Counted from the stretch's first letter, positions 8,847-17,741 are shown. The stretch is DNA of 64,000 nucleotides from Thalassotalea sp. PP2-459 (GCF_001913705.1 NZ_MKQD01000016.1:1-64000); one strand, 5' to 3'. Notes: generated from the letters alone by a model not told the origin. Numbers and translations are program-made.

Positions 8847-9737
8847 ATGTATAAATTATTATTTGGGGCTATGTTACTATTCGCTAGCCACTCTAGTTAT
8901 GCCTTAGGTAAGCTAGGACATCAGTTAGTATGTCAGCTTGCATATGAGCAACTTTCCACATCGACACAACATTCTGTCACAGCATTATTAGACCAAGTAT
9001 CAAAGCAAGATCGATTAGCTATTAATCAATACCTAAGAAAAAAGAACGATACACCTTTAACATTTGCTAACGCCTGTACTTGGGCCGATGCCATTAAGCG
9101 TTTGCCTGAATATGATAAATATAAATCTTGGCACTATATTAACGTCGCCAGAAACAGCAAAGAAATTACCAAAAGCACCTGTCAAAAAAACTGCATAACG
9201 CGTGCAATTAAGATCCACAGCGAATTATTAATGGCTCATAAAACCAATGAGCAAAGTGCGAAAGCGCTAATGTTTTTAGGACACTGGTTAGGTGATATCC
9301 ATCAACCTTTTCATGTCAGCTTTGCGAGTGATTTAGGCGGAAATCGTATAAAAGTTACGCCATTTAAAGGCAGATGCAATAACATACATTGGTATTGGGA
9401 TGAGTGTCTGTTGTATCCGTCGCCACGCTCTAAAAAAGCACTAACAACATACTGGTTAAGTCGCCTTAACACACTCATGCCAAACAACATAAAAAAGCAA
9501 TGGCAACTATCAAACGAATTCGACTGGGCCAATGAATCATTAGCCATAGTGACCAGTAAAGAAATTGGCTATTGTCAGTTTCATGATGGGCATTGCCAAC
9601 AGAATAACAATGTACCTTTTGTGATCACTGAACAATATCATTTAGCTCAACAGCAACAGTTAGCAACACGTATGGCGCAGGCAGCGACACGCTTAGCTGC
9701 ACGACTAACTGATGTACTTAACACAAAAAACAGTTGA
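8847..9737 (+). CDS. Secreted S1/P1-type nuclease
   Basis: A roughly 296-residue exported zinc-dependent nuclease that cleaves single-stranded DNA and RNA. The signal peptide ends near LFASHSSYA. The mature start LGKLGHQLVCQLAYE matches the family N terminus, and the zinc-ligand stretches CTWADAIKR, SWHYIN, GHWLGDIHQPFHV and HWYWDECLL follow in the expected order. In S1/P1 enzymes residue 1 is usually Trp and helps bind zinc through its backbone; here it would be Leu. I start at the ATG giving MYKLLFGAM, which puts the signal peptide at the N terminus, rather than at the ATG ten residues upstream. Confidence 0.85.
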   Translation: MYKLLFGAMLLFASHSSYALGKLGHQLVCQLAYEQLSTSTQHSVTALLDQVSKQDRLAINQYLRKKNDTPLTFANACTWADAIKRLPEYDKYKSWHYINVARNSKEITKSTCQKNCITRAIKIHSELLMAHKTNEQSAKALMFLGHWLGDIHQPFHVSFASDLGGNRIKVTPFKGRCNNIHWYWDECLLYPSPRSKKALTTYWLSRLNTLMPNNIKKQWQLSNEFDWANESLAIVTSKEIGYCQFHDGHCQQNNNVPFVITEQYHLAQQQQLATRMAQAATRLAARLTDVLNTKNS

Positions 9738-9798
9738 TTTTTTAACCACTTCACACATACTAGATCGACGTTAATTCTGTCAATTACAGGGATGTTTT

Positions 9799-10260
9799 AT
9801 GCTTACACAACTTGAACAAAGTAAACAACGTTGGGGCGGACAAAATCAAACCATTGATAATTGGCTGCAGGAACGTCAAGCAGTGCTAGTGGCGTACTGT
9901 GATCTAATAGACTTGCAAAATAGTGATTCTATCGCGCAGAAAACACCGGAAAAAAGAAAAATTCAACGCTTTTGTCAATTATTGATGGACTACATATCAG
10001 CCAGTCACTTTGAAATTTTTAATGATGTGATAGAGCAATGCCAAAAAAAAGGGCCTGCAGATAAACAGAAAGCCGAAAAAATTTTTCCTACACTGAATAA
10101 ATCGACAGACTTAGCACTTGCCTTTAATGATCAGTTTGCAGAAGCAACAAACATTAAATTGCCTGATAACTTTGATTTGCAACTTTCTACATTAGGTAGA
10201 GCGATGGAAGACAGGTTTAATCAAGAAGATCAATTACTCGCAATGCTGCATCGGTATTAG
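9799..10260 (+). CDS. rsd: Rsd/AlgQ-family anti-sigma-70 regulator
   Basis: A 153-residue helical protein matching Rsd (regulator of sigma D, AlgQ in Pseudomonas). The opening LEQSKQRWGG followed by IDNWLQERQAVLVAYCDL is characteristic. Rsd binds region 4 of the housekeeping sigma factor in the cytoplasm in stationary phase and helps shift polymerase to alternative sigmas. An AGGGAT ribosome binding site precedes the ATG. The gene is followed by a terminator shared with the convergent fkpA gene. Confidence 0.88.
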   Translation: MLTQLEQSKQRWGGQNQTIDNWLQERQAVLVAYCDLIDLQNSDSIAQKTPEKRKIQRFCQLLMDYISASHFEIFNDVIEQCQKKGPADKQKAEKIFPTLNKSTDLALAFNDQFAEATNIKLPDNFDLQLSTLGRAMEDRFNQEDQLLAMLHRY

Positions 10261-10367
10261 CTTTCAACGATTAGGGCATGTTTAATAGCAATTGAATTAA
10301 AATTTCGATCCACTTAGCACTTCATTAGCGCGCTTAGAACAAGTTGAATAATTATTGACAAAAACTA

Positions 10368-10395
10368 AAAAGCTTGGCGATTGCCAAGCTTTTTT
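10368..10395. terminator. Bidirectional terminator between rsd and fkpA
   Basis: AAAAGCTTGGC and GCCAAGCTTTT form an 11-base perfect stem around a GATT loop, with T-runs on both strands. It sits between two convergent genes and can serve both. Confidence 0.9.
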
Positions 10396-10414
10396 ATCAC
10401 TAACTTACTTTGAC

Positions 10415-11209
10415 TTAGTGATCGTGGCCGTGACCTTCGCCACTTTCTGCATTTGCTTCTTTTTCTGCAGCCGCTTCTTCTGCTGTTTTAAAGTCGATTA
10501 ATTCAACAACAAAATTAAGTACTGAGTTAGCAGGAATTTGAGGGGGTCTACCTTGAGGTCCATAGGCCAATTCACTTGGAATCGTAAAGTTATATTTAGC
10601 GCCTTTAGACATTAATTGAACACCTTCTGTCCAGCCAGGGATAACGCCGTTTAATGGAAACTCAATCGGCGCATTACGTTTGTATGAACTGTCAAATTCA
10701 GTACCGTCCATTAACGTACCTTGATAATGCACTTTTACCACATCTGTTGCGTTCGGTTTATCGCCTTCACCTTCCTCAACAACTTTGTACTGTAATCCAG
10801 ACTCAGTCACTACTACGCCTTCTTTTTCTGCGTTTTCAGCTAAGTACGCTGCGCCTTTTTCTAGTGCTTCACTTGCTTGCTTTTCAGTAACGGCTTGTTG
10901 TTTTTCACGCATCGTTTTTTCTAGGTTCATCATTAACGCTTGAACTTCTTCTTGTTCAATTGCTGACTTACCAGCAAGGCTATCTTCTATGCCACGTAAA
11001 ATTAACGATTGATCTAACGTTAACCCTAACGTTTCTTGTTGTTCTAAATTTCGCTGAGTGAACATACCAATTGAGGTACCTAACGCATAAGCTTGTTTTT
11101 GCACTTCAGTATCTAATACGACTGGTGCTTGCTCTTCTTTTTTCGCTTCTTGACACCCTACCACTGAAATTAACGCCAGTGCTACAACCGTAGGTTTAAA
11201 TAGTTTCAT
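10415..11209 (-). CDS. fkpA: FkpA-type FKBP peptidyl-prolyl isomerase lipoprotein
   Basis: A 264-residue envelope foldase. The N terminus is a lipoprotein signal ending in SVVGC. A helical FKBP dimerisation domain follows (about 35-135), then the FKBP catalytic domain (about 135-245) with VKVHYQGTLMDGTEFDSS, GVIPGWTEGVQLM and IPSELAYG. The start chosen (MKLFKPTVV) follows GGAGAATTCA; the ATG four codons earlier overlaps that site. The C terminus is GHGHDH, a short histidine-rich tail that might bind metal. A predicted lipid anchor differs from the soluble E. coli FkpA. It is convergent with rsd and divergent from the WD40 gene. Confidence 0.88.
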   Translation of the reverse strand: MKLFKPTVVALALISVVGCQEAKKEEQAPVVLDTEVQKQAYALGTSIGMFTQRNLEQQETLGLTLDQSLILRGIEDSLAGKSAIEQEEVQALMMNLEKTMREKQQAVTEKQASEALEKGAAYLAENAEKEGVVVTESGLQYKVVEEGEGDKPNATDVVKVHYQGTLMDGTEFDSSYKRNAPIEFPLNGVIPGWTEGVQLMSKGAKYNFTIPSELAYGPQGRPPQIPANSVLNFVVELIDFKTAEEAAAEKEANAESGEGHGHDH

Positions 11210-11326
11210 TGAATTCTCCATTGATGCGGTTCAAATTAATATACAACCGCAATTATTGCTGTGACATACACATACGTTAAAAAAGAACATATACTAACGA
11301 TAAATGCAGGTAGAAAAAAGCCCTTA

Positions 11327-12313
11327 ATGAATATAGCCAAATTCTCAATACTATATATGCTGTTATTCGCGCTACTTTTAGCCGGATGCCAACCCGCTAG
11401 CGATGAGCCTATCCAACGATGGCAGCACGCAGCTAATGGTGCTTATGCGGCTAATATTTCAGATGACGCAAGCCTGAGTGCCGTCAGTTCAGTGCATCAT
11501 GGCATTAGTTTATGGGACTTGAAAAACAACGCATTACTTTTTCAATGGTCACAACAACAAGACTCAGCCGACAACTTAGTGCTATCGTTAGATATTGCCC
11601 ACGATAATAGTCATGTATTAACCGCAAGCCGACAAAATTTCTCGTTATGGAAGGTAAAATCAGGTAAGTCACATGGTTTCTGGCAAATAGATGGTTCCAC
11701 CATTCGTGATGTTGCTTTATCAAATAATGGTAAAAATATCTTAATTGGAAAAAGCGATGGAACCGTGGTTCATTTTACGCCATCAACAGGTCGCCGCATT
11801 GAGTTTCTAGGCCACCAAGAGAAAGTAAATACGGTTGATATGTTACCAAACGGACGTATTGCTTTATCCGGTTCGAATGATTTTGTCGCTTATGTATGGG
11901 ATACCCAAACTGGACAAGTTATTTACCGTTTTAATCATCCAAGCCGTGTCACTATGGTAGCCATTGACCCATATGGTCGTTACGCTTTTACCGCTGATAG
12001 TAAAAAATCAGCCAATCTATGGAACCTTAAAACAGGTAAGCTTATTAGCCAATTACAATATTCAAATAGACAAGAAGTATTTAGCACCGTGCAATTTTCA
12101 AAAGATGGTCATCTACTCGTTACTGGCGCTCCGTCACGCAAGGTAAGTATTTGGCGTATAAAAGACGGTGAACGCATAACAAGTTGGCGTGTAACACCAA
12201 AAGAAGATAATTATCCGGCTAGTGCCGTTGTGTACAGTGTCGCATTTAGCGATAATAACCATATTATCACCGAATCATCTTCAGGATATGCAGAATTATG
12301 GCAAGCCCAGTAG
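11327..12313 (+). CDS. WD40-repeat lipoprotein
   Basis: A 328-residue protein with a lipoprotein signal (LLFALLLAGC) followed by WD40-like blades such as VSSVHHGISLWDL, VLTASRQNFSLWKV, ALSGSNDFVAYVWDT, FTADSKKSANLWNL and VTGAPSRKVSIWRI. This predicts a single beta-propeller anchored to the envelope. WD40 proteins normally scaffold other proteins; the partner is unknown. The ATG chosen places the signal peptide at the N terminus. It overlaps slyX by 16 bases, so the two are one transcription unit. Confidence 0.8.
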   Translation: MNIAKFSILYMLLFALLLAGCQPASDEPIQRWQHAANGAYAANISDDASLSAVSSVHHGISLWDLKNNALLFQWSQQQDSADNLVLSLDIAHDNSHVLTASRQNFSLWKVKSGKSHGFWQIDGSTIRDVALSNNGKNILIGKSDGTVVHFTPSTGRRIEFLGHQEKVNTVDMLPNGRIALSGSNDFVAYVWDTQTGQVIYRFNHPSRVTMVAIDPYGRYAFTADSKKSANLWNLKTGKLISQLQYSNRQEVFSTVQFSKDGHLLVTGAPSRKVSIWRIKDGERITSWRVTPKEDNYPASAVVYSVAFSDNNHIITESSSGYAELWQAQ

Positions 12314-12537
12314 CAGAAGATATAATCAAACAATTAGAACAGAGCATTGAAGCGCTAGAGTCTCGCAATGCTTTTCAAGACGATGTTATAGAACAACTAA
12401 GCCAAGAGCTTACCGTGCATCAAGAAGAACTGTCAGCGTTAAAAGAGCAAATAAAGCTTTTAATTAACCGCGTTAAGCATCAACAAGCGCCAACACTGAT
12501 GAGCCTAGAGGATGAGCCACCGCCCCCTCATTATTAA
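12298..12537 (+). CDS. slyX: SlyX family protein
   Basis: A 79-residue protein with a continuous heptad pattern (IKQLEQSIEALESR through LLINRVKH) forming a coiled coil, and a proline-rich tail (EDEPPPPHY) typical of SlyX. Its molecular role is not established in any organism. In E. coli slyX neighbours fkpA and yheV, and the same cluster is seen here. Confidence 0.88.
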   Translation: MASPVAEDIIKQLEQSIEALESRNAFQDDVIEQLSQELTVHQEELSALKEQIKLLINRVKHQQAPTLMSLEDEPPPPHY

Positions 12538-12561
12538 AGCGATACAGGCTCAACTTTTACA

Positions 12562-12756
12562 CTAGGGCTTAAAAACACCGATGACCTGTTCATTGTTTCT
12601 GGTGTCTTTTTCGACGTGTTCTTCAGGTTGACTCATTTGATAGCCACACTTAACACAAGAAACTTTTTCCACATCATGCTCTTTAAACAACGCCATGGTA
12701 TCTAAGGCATGACATTTGGGACAACTGGCACCCGCTATAAACCTTTTTTTACTCAT
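12562..12756 (-). CDS. yheV: YheV-family putative zinc-ribbon protein
   Basis: A 64-residue protein with two CxxC pairs, CPKC near residue 12 and CVKC near 34, forming a zinc ribbon. The opening MSKKRFIAGASCP matches E. coli YheV closely, which fixes the start four codons inside the longest frame. The function is unknown; metal binding is inferred from the cysteines. It is convergent with slyX. Confidence 0.85.
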   Translation of the reverse strand: MSKKRFIAGASCPKCHALDTMALFKEHDVEKVSCVKCGYQMSQPEEHVEKDTRNNEQVIGVFKP

Positions 12757-12856
12757 CTTTCTTTTCACGACTGAGGTAAATTACCTATATTTTACCTTGA
12801 ATTACACCTACAGGAAAAGCGACAATACGCGGGTTATTCAATAATTAGGTTGTATC

Positions 12857-14749
12857 ATGATCACAGCGATAGAGTTAAGCTTGCACCGAGGGGTAAAAAG
12901 TTTAATTGAATCATCAAGTTTTACCATTCATCCAAACCATAAAGTTGGCTTGGTTGGCGCAAATGGCTGTGGTAAATCATCACTTTTTTCAGCCTTTTTA
13001 GGCAAGCTTTCACCAGACGCTGGCGACTTAAGCGTTCCTAGTCAATGGAAAATTGCCACGGTAAAGCAAGAAACCCCGGCGTTAGATTGTTCAGCATTAG
13101 AATATGTTATTGATGGAGACACCGAATACCGAGCCTTTGAAGCGGAGCTTAATTCAGCGCGCGAGCATAACGATGGCAATAAAGAAGCGACCATTATTAA
13201 TCAAATTGATAGTATCGGCGGCTACAGTTTACCGGCTCGTGCTGGTGAGCTACTTCACGGTTTAGGCTTTTTACCTGAGCAACTCGCACTGCCAGTTAAA
13301 GAGTTTTCTGGTGGTTGGCGAATGCGCTTAAACTTAGCTCAAGCCCTTATTAGCCGTTGTGACTTGTTACTACTTGATGAACCTACCAACCATTTAGACT
13401 TAGATGCCGTTATTTGGCTGCAAAATTGGTTAAAGCGATTTGATGGTACCTTGATACTTATTTCCCATGATCGCGACTTCTTAGACGATGTTATTGGGCA
13501 AATACTGCACATCGAGCGTCAAAAAGCCAAATTGTACTCAGGTAATTACACCGCTTTTGAACGCCAGCGTGCTGAACAACTCGCTCAACAAGATGCACAA
13601 TTTCAAAAGCAACAAAAAGAAGTGGAACACCTAACCGCCTTTGTCGATCGTTTTCGTGCTAAGGCAAGTAAAGCAAAACAAGCCCAAAGCCGTTTAAAGC
13701 GATTACAAAAGCTGCCTGATTTAGCACCCGCACATGTCGATACGCCTTTTAGCTTTAGCTTCAAAAAACCTGACTATATGCCCTATCCACTGCTATCTAT
13801 TGAGAAGGCAGCGTGTGGCTATGACCAAAATACAATTATTCTTAACGATACGAATATTTCCTTAGTACCTGGTAGTCGAATTGGCTTATTAGGTCGTAAC
13901 GGTGCAGGTAAGTCGACACTAATTAAATCATTAGCTGGTGATATTGCCTTAGTAAGTGGTGAAAGATATCGTGCTCAAGAGTTACGTATTGGTTATTTCT
14001 CGCAACACCAGCTTGAACAACTTCATATGTCTTCTACCGCAATAGAACACATATTACGGGCTAAACCCACCATGACTGATTTAGAGGCCAGAGGTTATCT
14101 TGGTCGATTTGGTTTTAGTGGTGACCAAGCACTTGCTGTTGTTAACACCATGTCTGGTGGAGAAAAAGCACGCCTGGTACTGGCGCTTATTGTACTTGAA
14201 AAACCGCAATTATTATTGCTGGATGAGCCTACTAACCATTTAGATTTAGAAATGCGACAAGCATTAGTACTCGCATTACAGGATTTTGATGGTGCTATCA
14301 TTCTTATTGCCCATGATCGTTATTTGCTTGAGTCTTGTGTTGATGAGTTTTATTTAGTTGCTGACGGTAAGGTCACTGAATTTAATGGCGATATTGACGA
14401 TTATCAAAAATGGTTAACTGATGATAAAAAAACCAATACCAAAACGGCAAAAAGCGAAGCTACCTTCGATAAAAAACAACATAGACAACAACAGGCTGAG
14501 TTACGAAAAAAAGCCGCTCCACTTAAAAAGCAAGCACAAACACTTGAAAATAGGCTTAGTAACACACAAAACCAATTAGACGATGTAGAGGCAATTCTTG
14601 CCGAGAGCGATATTTATCAACCTGAAAATAAACAAAAACTTACAAAACTATTAAAAGAACAAAGTCAGTTAAAGGCTAATATTGAACATTGTGAAATGGA
14701 ATGGTTAACCCTTGAAGAAGAAATTGAAAAAATAATGGCTGAGCAATAA
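12857..14749 (+). CDS. yheS: ABC-F family ATPase YheS
   Basis: A 630-residue cytoplasmic protein with two ABC domains and no membrane part. The first has Walker A GANGCGKSS, signature SGGWRMRL and Walker B LLLLDEPTNHLDLDA. The second has GRNGAGKSTL, SGGEKARL and LLLLDEPTNHLDLE. A linker with charged helices lies between them, and a coiled-coil C terminus (about 530-630) follows. ABC-F proteins act on the ribosome; YheS is a conserved member whose role is less well defined. The length and C-terminal coil match YheS rather than EttA. Confidence 0.9.
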   Translation: MITAIELSLHRGVKSLIESSSFTIHPNHKVGLVGANGCGKSSLFSAFLGKLSPDAGDLSVPSQWKIATVKQETPALDCSALEYVIDGDTEYRAFEAELNSAREHNDGNKEATIINQIDSIGGYSLPARAGELLHGLGFLPEQLALPVKEFSGGWRMRLNLAQALISRCDLLLLDEPTNHLDLDAVIWLQNWLKRFDGTLILISHDRDFLDDVIGQILHIERQKAKLYSGNYTAFERQRAEQLAQQDAQFQKQQKEVEHLTAFVDRFRAKASKAKQAQSRLKRLQKLPDLAPAHVDTPFSFSFKKPDYMPYPLLSIEKAACGYDQNTIILNDTNISLVPGSRIGLLGRNGAGKSTLIKSLAGDIALVSGERYRAQELRIGYFSQHQLEQLHMSSTAIEHILRAKPTMTDLEARGYLGRFGFSGDQALAVVNTMSGGEKARLVLALIVLEKPQLLLLDEPTNHLDLEMRQALVLALQDFDGAIILIAHDRYLLESCVDEFYLVADGKVTEFNGDIDDYQKWLTDDKKTNTKTAKSEATFDKKQHRQQQAELRKKAAPLKKQAQTLENRLSNTQNQLDDVEAILAESDIYQPENKQKLTKLLKEQSQLKANIEHCEMEWLTLEEEIEKIMAEQ

Positions 14750-14860
14750 GCCATCTTAAAAATACATTGCTACACTTACTAGAGTACGTTGAGCCTTGCT
14801 GTTACATTTCCGCTCAAGTTAAACACGCTCTGAATAATAACAAACCAGAAAGGATGTTCT

Positions 14861-15610
14861 ATGAAAAAATTTATGTCATTAGTCACAGTCATGATAATTG
14901 CTTGTAGTACAAGCTTTAGTGCCAACTCAGCAGATTTAGAAAAAGGTATTTTCGAATTGAACCGCGGCGAATTTAAACGCGCAATGGAAGAGTTTAAACC
15001 TTTGGTGGAAACAGGTTACGCACCAGCACAATATCAGATGGCATTGATTTATCAAAACGGTTGGGGATTACCAAAAAACAAAGAAAAAGCACTCGAATTA
15101 ATGTCAATGGCCGCAGAGCAAAACTATGCGGATGCGCTTTTTTCACTATCGGTAATTTATTCCGAAGGTGAAGTAGTCGAAAAAGATCTAAAGAAGGCAT
15201 TTCAACTGATGGAAAAAGCCGCTAAAAAAGACATCCCTAGCGCGCAATTTAATGTTGGCGTAATGTACGCTAACGGAACCGGTGTTAATAAAGATTTCTA
15301 TCAAGCTGCCCAGTGGTATAAAAAAGCAGCGCGGCAAAACTATGTGCTCGCTCAGTTTAATTTAGCCGGCTTATATTTTGAAGGTGATGGTGTAGAACAA
15401 AGCTTAGAACAATCGTACCTTTGGAACTATATAGCAGCTAAAAGTGGTTATGTTCCTGCACAAAAAAGCCGAGATATAGACGAACATAAACTCAGCGTTA
15501 AGCAAATTCAAGAAACCAGAGAAAAAGCAGAAGCACTATACGCGAACCTAGTTGAGCAACAAGAGCTCAAAGTAAAAGCACGTGAAGCAAGTAACCAGCT
15601 GTTTAACTAA
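14861..15610 (+). CDS. Exported Sel1-repeat protein
   Basis: A 249-residue protein with a signal peptide (ending near FSANSA) and at least four Sel1-like repeats (YAPAQYQMALIYQNGWG, YADALFSLSVIYSEGE, IPSAQFNVGVMYANGTG, YVLAQFNLAGLYFEGDG). The C terminus is a charged helix. Sel1 repeats form superhelical scaffolds for protein-protein contacts. The binding partner is unknown. AAAGGA lies before the ATG. It is a single gene with an 11-base inverted repeat just downstream. Confidence 0.8.
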   Translation: MKKFMSLVTVMIIACSTSFSANSADLEKGIFELNRGEFKRAMEEFKPLVETGYAPAQYQMALIYQNGWGLPKNKEKALELMSMAAEQNYADALFSLSVIYSEGEVVEKDLKKAFQLMEKAAKKDIPSAQFNVGVMYANGTGVNKDFYQAAQWYKKAARQNYVLAQFNLAGLYFEGDGVEQSLEQSYLWNYIAAKSGYVPAQKSRDIDEHKLSVKQIQETREKAEALYANLVEQQELKVKAREASNQLFN

Positions 15611-15624
15611 CTCATTCATGACTA

Positions 15625-15657
15625 TGTCACCTACACATTAATAATTTGTAGGTGACA
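15625..15657. repeat. Perfect 11-base inverted repeat after the Sel1 gene
   Basis: TGTCACCTACA and TGTAGGTGACA are separated by 11 bases. There is no T-run on either side, so it is not a standard intrinsic terminator. It may be a hairpin at the end of the Sel1 transcript or a protein-binding site for the small gene that follows. Confidence 0.6.
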
Positions 15658-15746
15658 CACGCCTATTATTTGATCTACGTCATAACATGCTTTTTCCATT
15701 AATTTAAAATAGCGTTGAAATCGTTATTTTAGTTAAGGAACACGTG

Positions 15747-15875
15747 ATGAACTTTTTTACCATGTTATTTAATGACCCTATTGTCTACATTTCAATTATT
15801 GGCTTAGGTGTGGTACTCGGCATTTGTGGCTTTTATGTCTATTTTTTCATAAAAAATATTGAACAAAATAATTAG
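15747..15875 (+). CDS. DUF3149-like single-helix membrane micropeptide
   Basis: A 42-residue open frame opening MNFFTMLFNDPIVYISIIG, followed by one long transmembrane segment and the polar end KNIEQNN. AAGGA stands just upstream of the ATG with good spacing. The pattern (a short amphipathic N terminus, a D-P pair, then one membrane helix) fits the DUF3149 family of small proteins of unknown function. It is too short for automatic length cut-offs and may be missed. Confidence 0.65.
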   Translation: MNFFTMLFNDPIVYISIIGLGVVLGICGFYVYFFIKNIEQNN

Positions 15876-15988
15876 ATAATTGCAAACAAAGCGTAACTCA
15901 CCAGAAACATTCTCTTTTTTTATGCTGTTCTTTCAGGGCATCACATGCCAGTTTATTGTGCGTAAAATAGGCAATATAACGCTGCCTT

Positions 15989-15997
15989 TGCTATACT
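15989..15997 (+). promoter_or_regulatory. Extended -10 promoter element for the flagellin-like gene
   Basis: TGCTATACT is an extended -10 element with TG one base before the hexamer. It lies about 50 bases before the flagellin-like ATG. No matching -35 box or flagellar sigma-28 pattern was found. Confidence 0.4.
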
Positions 15998-16048
15998 GTT
16001 CCAGTATTATTGTGATGAACGAAACACATTCTAGAAAAGGTTATTGTG

Positions 16049-16738
16049 ATGGAACTATCAGTTAACAATACATCTAATGCGTTGAGTATTATTGAGCGCA
16101 CACAACAAGAGCGTGAAGAAAAAAGCGAAAAGTTAGCCTCAGGTAAACGCATAACTAGTGCTGCCGATGATGCCGCTGGCTTACAAATTAGTAGTCGACT
16201 GACCTCGCAATTAAACAACTATCAACAACTCAGCGTTAATGCGCAAGATCAAGTTAACCTCAATAATGTGCAAACCGGTCAACTATCTTCAATTACTGAA
16301 AGTTTACAACGTGCGAATGTGTTATCGATTCAATCTGGTAATCCTTTATCTGATAATAACGCGATTCAAGGTGAGCTCGATCAGTTAACAGAACAAATTA
16401 ATACCCTTGCTGATAAAGCATTAGGTAATGGCAACTTTGTCTCCGGTTTAGACGCAAACAACCCGCAAGCGACGCAACAATCAATAGAATCAGCTTTAGC
16501 TACCATTTCTGACAATGCCACAACCTTAGGGGCTGAAAATAGTACTCTAGCCGCGCAAGTTAGCACGTACGAAGCGACACAAGTTAATGTAAGTGCAGCC
16601 AGATCTCGTATTGAAGATACCGACTATGGGCAAACGAGTAGTGAGCAACAGCAAGTTGATAGCCAACTACAAGCCGCAGTACTCAATAAAAAAGATGAAG
16701 AAACACGTAAAGGGTTACTGATAAACCAATTGGTTTAA
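16049..16738 (+). CDS. Minimal flagellin-like protein
   Basis: A 229-residue protein made almost entirely of the conserved flagellin ends. The N-terminal D0/D1 region carries LASGKRITSAADDAAGLQIS (about 30-49) and the C-terminal D1/D0 region carries ARSRIEDTDYGQTSSEQQQV. The variable D2/D3 centre is absent. The extreme N terminus (MELSVNNTSNALSIIER) departs from the usual MALxVNTNxxS. It lies alone among housekeeping genes with no flagellar genes nearby. It could be a minor filament component or a filament protein with a divergent use. AAGG stands eight bases before the ATG. Confidence 0.8.
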   Translation: MELSVNNTSNALSIIERTQQEREEKSEKLASGKRITSAADDAAGLQISSRLTSQLNNYQQLSVNAQDQVNLNNVQTGQLSSITESLQRANVLSIQSGNPLSDNNAIQGELDQLTEQINTLADKALGNGNFVSGLDANNPQATQQSIESALATISDNATTLGAENSTLAAQVSTYEATQVNVSAARSRIEDTDYGQTSSEQQQVDSQLQAAVLNKKDEETRKGLLINQLV

Positions 16739-16867
16739 ATGCCGTTCTTACCTTCAAAGTGATCATTTATTTAACACACAGTGGCATAGTATCCGTTGTT
16801 ATAACTATTTGGGTATAATAGGCCAATTCAGTTACACTACTGTGCCTAGTCATTAATTAACACATTT

Positions 16868-17110
16868 ATGATCATTCCTTTAGATGCTATCGACTCAGAC
16901 ACACTTAATAATATCATTGAAGCATTCATCCTACGTGAAGGCACTGATTATGGTGAGCAAGAAGCAAGTATGCTGGAAAAAATAGCGATGGTAAAAATGC
17001 AGCTTCAACAAGGAAGAGCCGTTTTGGTTTATTCTGAACTACACCAGAACGTTAACATTTTACCGGCAAAACAGTTTAATCAGGTACCTTCTTCATCCGA
17101 TGATTATTAA
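16868..17110 (+). CDS. yheU: YheU family protein (UPF0270)
   Basis: An 80-residue protein that matches Yhe[21 protein letters not shown], then [11 protein letters not shown], and [14 protein letters not shown]. The function is unknown. In E. coli yheU lies beside prkB and yheS; here it has moved away from prkB but is still near yheS. A TATAAT at 16814-16819 is a likely -10 box. Confidence 0.9.
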   Translation: MIIPLDAIDSDTLNNIIEAFILREGTDYGEQEASMLEKIAMVKMQLQQGRAVLVYSELHQNVNILPAKQFNQVPSSSDDY

Positions 17111-17120
17111 ATCGCTAGCT

Positions 17121-17161
17121 GGGATTAGTTAGACACGTCAATACCATCCATCACTAATCCC
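17121..17161. repeat. Inverted repeat between convergent yheU and yceI
   Basis: GGGATTAGT and ACTAATCCC form a 9-base stem around 23 bases, placed between the stops of two convergent genes. No strong T-run follows, so termination here is only suggested. Confidence 0.4.
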
Positions 17162-17171
17162 CAAGTTTGAC

Positions 17172-17741
17172 CTATCGAGTAAAGCTTAAGGTAAATACAA
17201 CCGGTACAGTATGACTTATACTTGGTAAGCCTGCTAATTCTTGCAATTTATTAATGCCTTTTACAAGGGCAAAATCTTGCGCTTTAATCAAAATAGGCGC
17301 TACGCTTGTGACCACAACTTTATTTTTCGCTAAACGGCTAACATTCACCTGTGCATTAATAGTTTGTTTATTATCATGTAACGTCATTTCACCTGTTAAG
17401 GTTAACGGTTTGATCTCGCCCATTTTCAGCTTCGAGAGAAATTCAGGCGATATTTTGCTAGTAAACGTTGCCTTGGGAAACATTTTCGTCGCAAATAAAT
17501 GCTCTCCCATACGTTGATCACGTATCGGTATATTGGTATTGACGCTCGCGAGATCAATAGTTAACTCAACATCACCTTTATTTGAAATTTTGGCAGTCAG
17601 TGCGCTAAATGTGTGATTTTCAGCAATATGTTCTTTTTTAATCGACGTAAAAACTAACGATGATTCATCAGTATTTAGCTGCCAATTAGCCATCGCGGGA
17701 AACATCAGTAAACTCGCTAATACGGTAATTATTTTTTTCAT
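17172..17741 (-). CDS. YceI-family periplasmic protein
   Basis: A 189-residue exported protein. The signal peptide MKKIITVLASLLMFPAMA is followed by WQLNTDESSLVFTSIKKEHI, the usual opening of the YceI lipocalin-like fold, then IPIRDQRMGEHLF and TLTGEMTLHDNKQ. YceI proteins bind polyisoprenoids or similar amphiphiles in the periplasm. I use the ATG nine bases after AAGGA; another ATG lies two codons upstream but only three bases from that site. It follows cysQ on the same strand and may be co-transcribed with it. Confidence 0.85.
   Translation of the reverse strand: MKKIITVLASLLMFPAMANWQLNTDESSLVFTSIKKEHIAENHTFSALTAKISNKGDVELTIDLASVNTNIPIRDQRMGEHLFATKMFPKATFTSKISPEFLSKLKMGEIKPLTLTGEMTLHDNKQTINAQVNVSRLAKNKVVVTSVAPILIKAQDFALVKGINKLQELAGLPSISHTVPVVFTLSFTR

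Noticed and set aside
15963-15992. Sigma-28 promoter for the flagellin-like gene
   Set aside because: TAAA is present but the spacing is 17 and the -10 reads GCCTTTGC instead of GCCGATAA.
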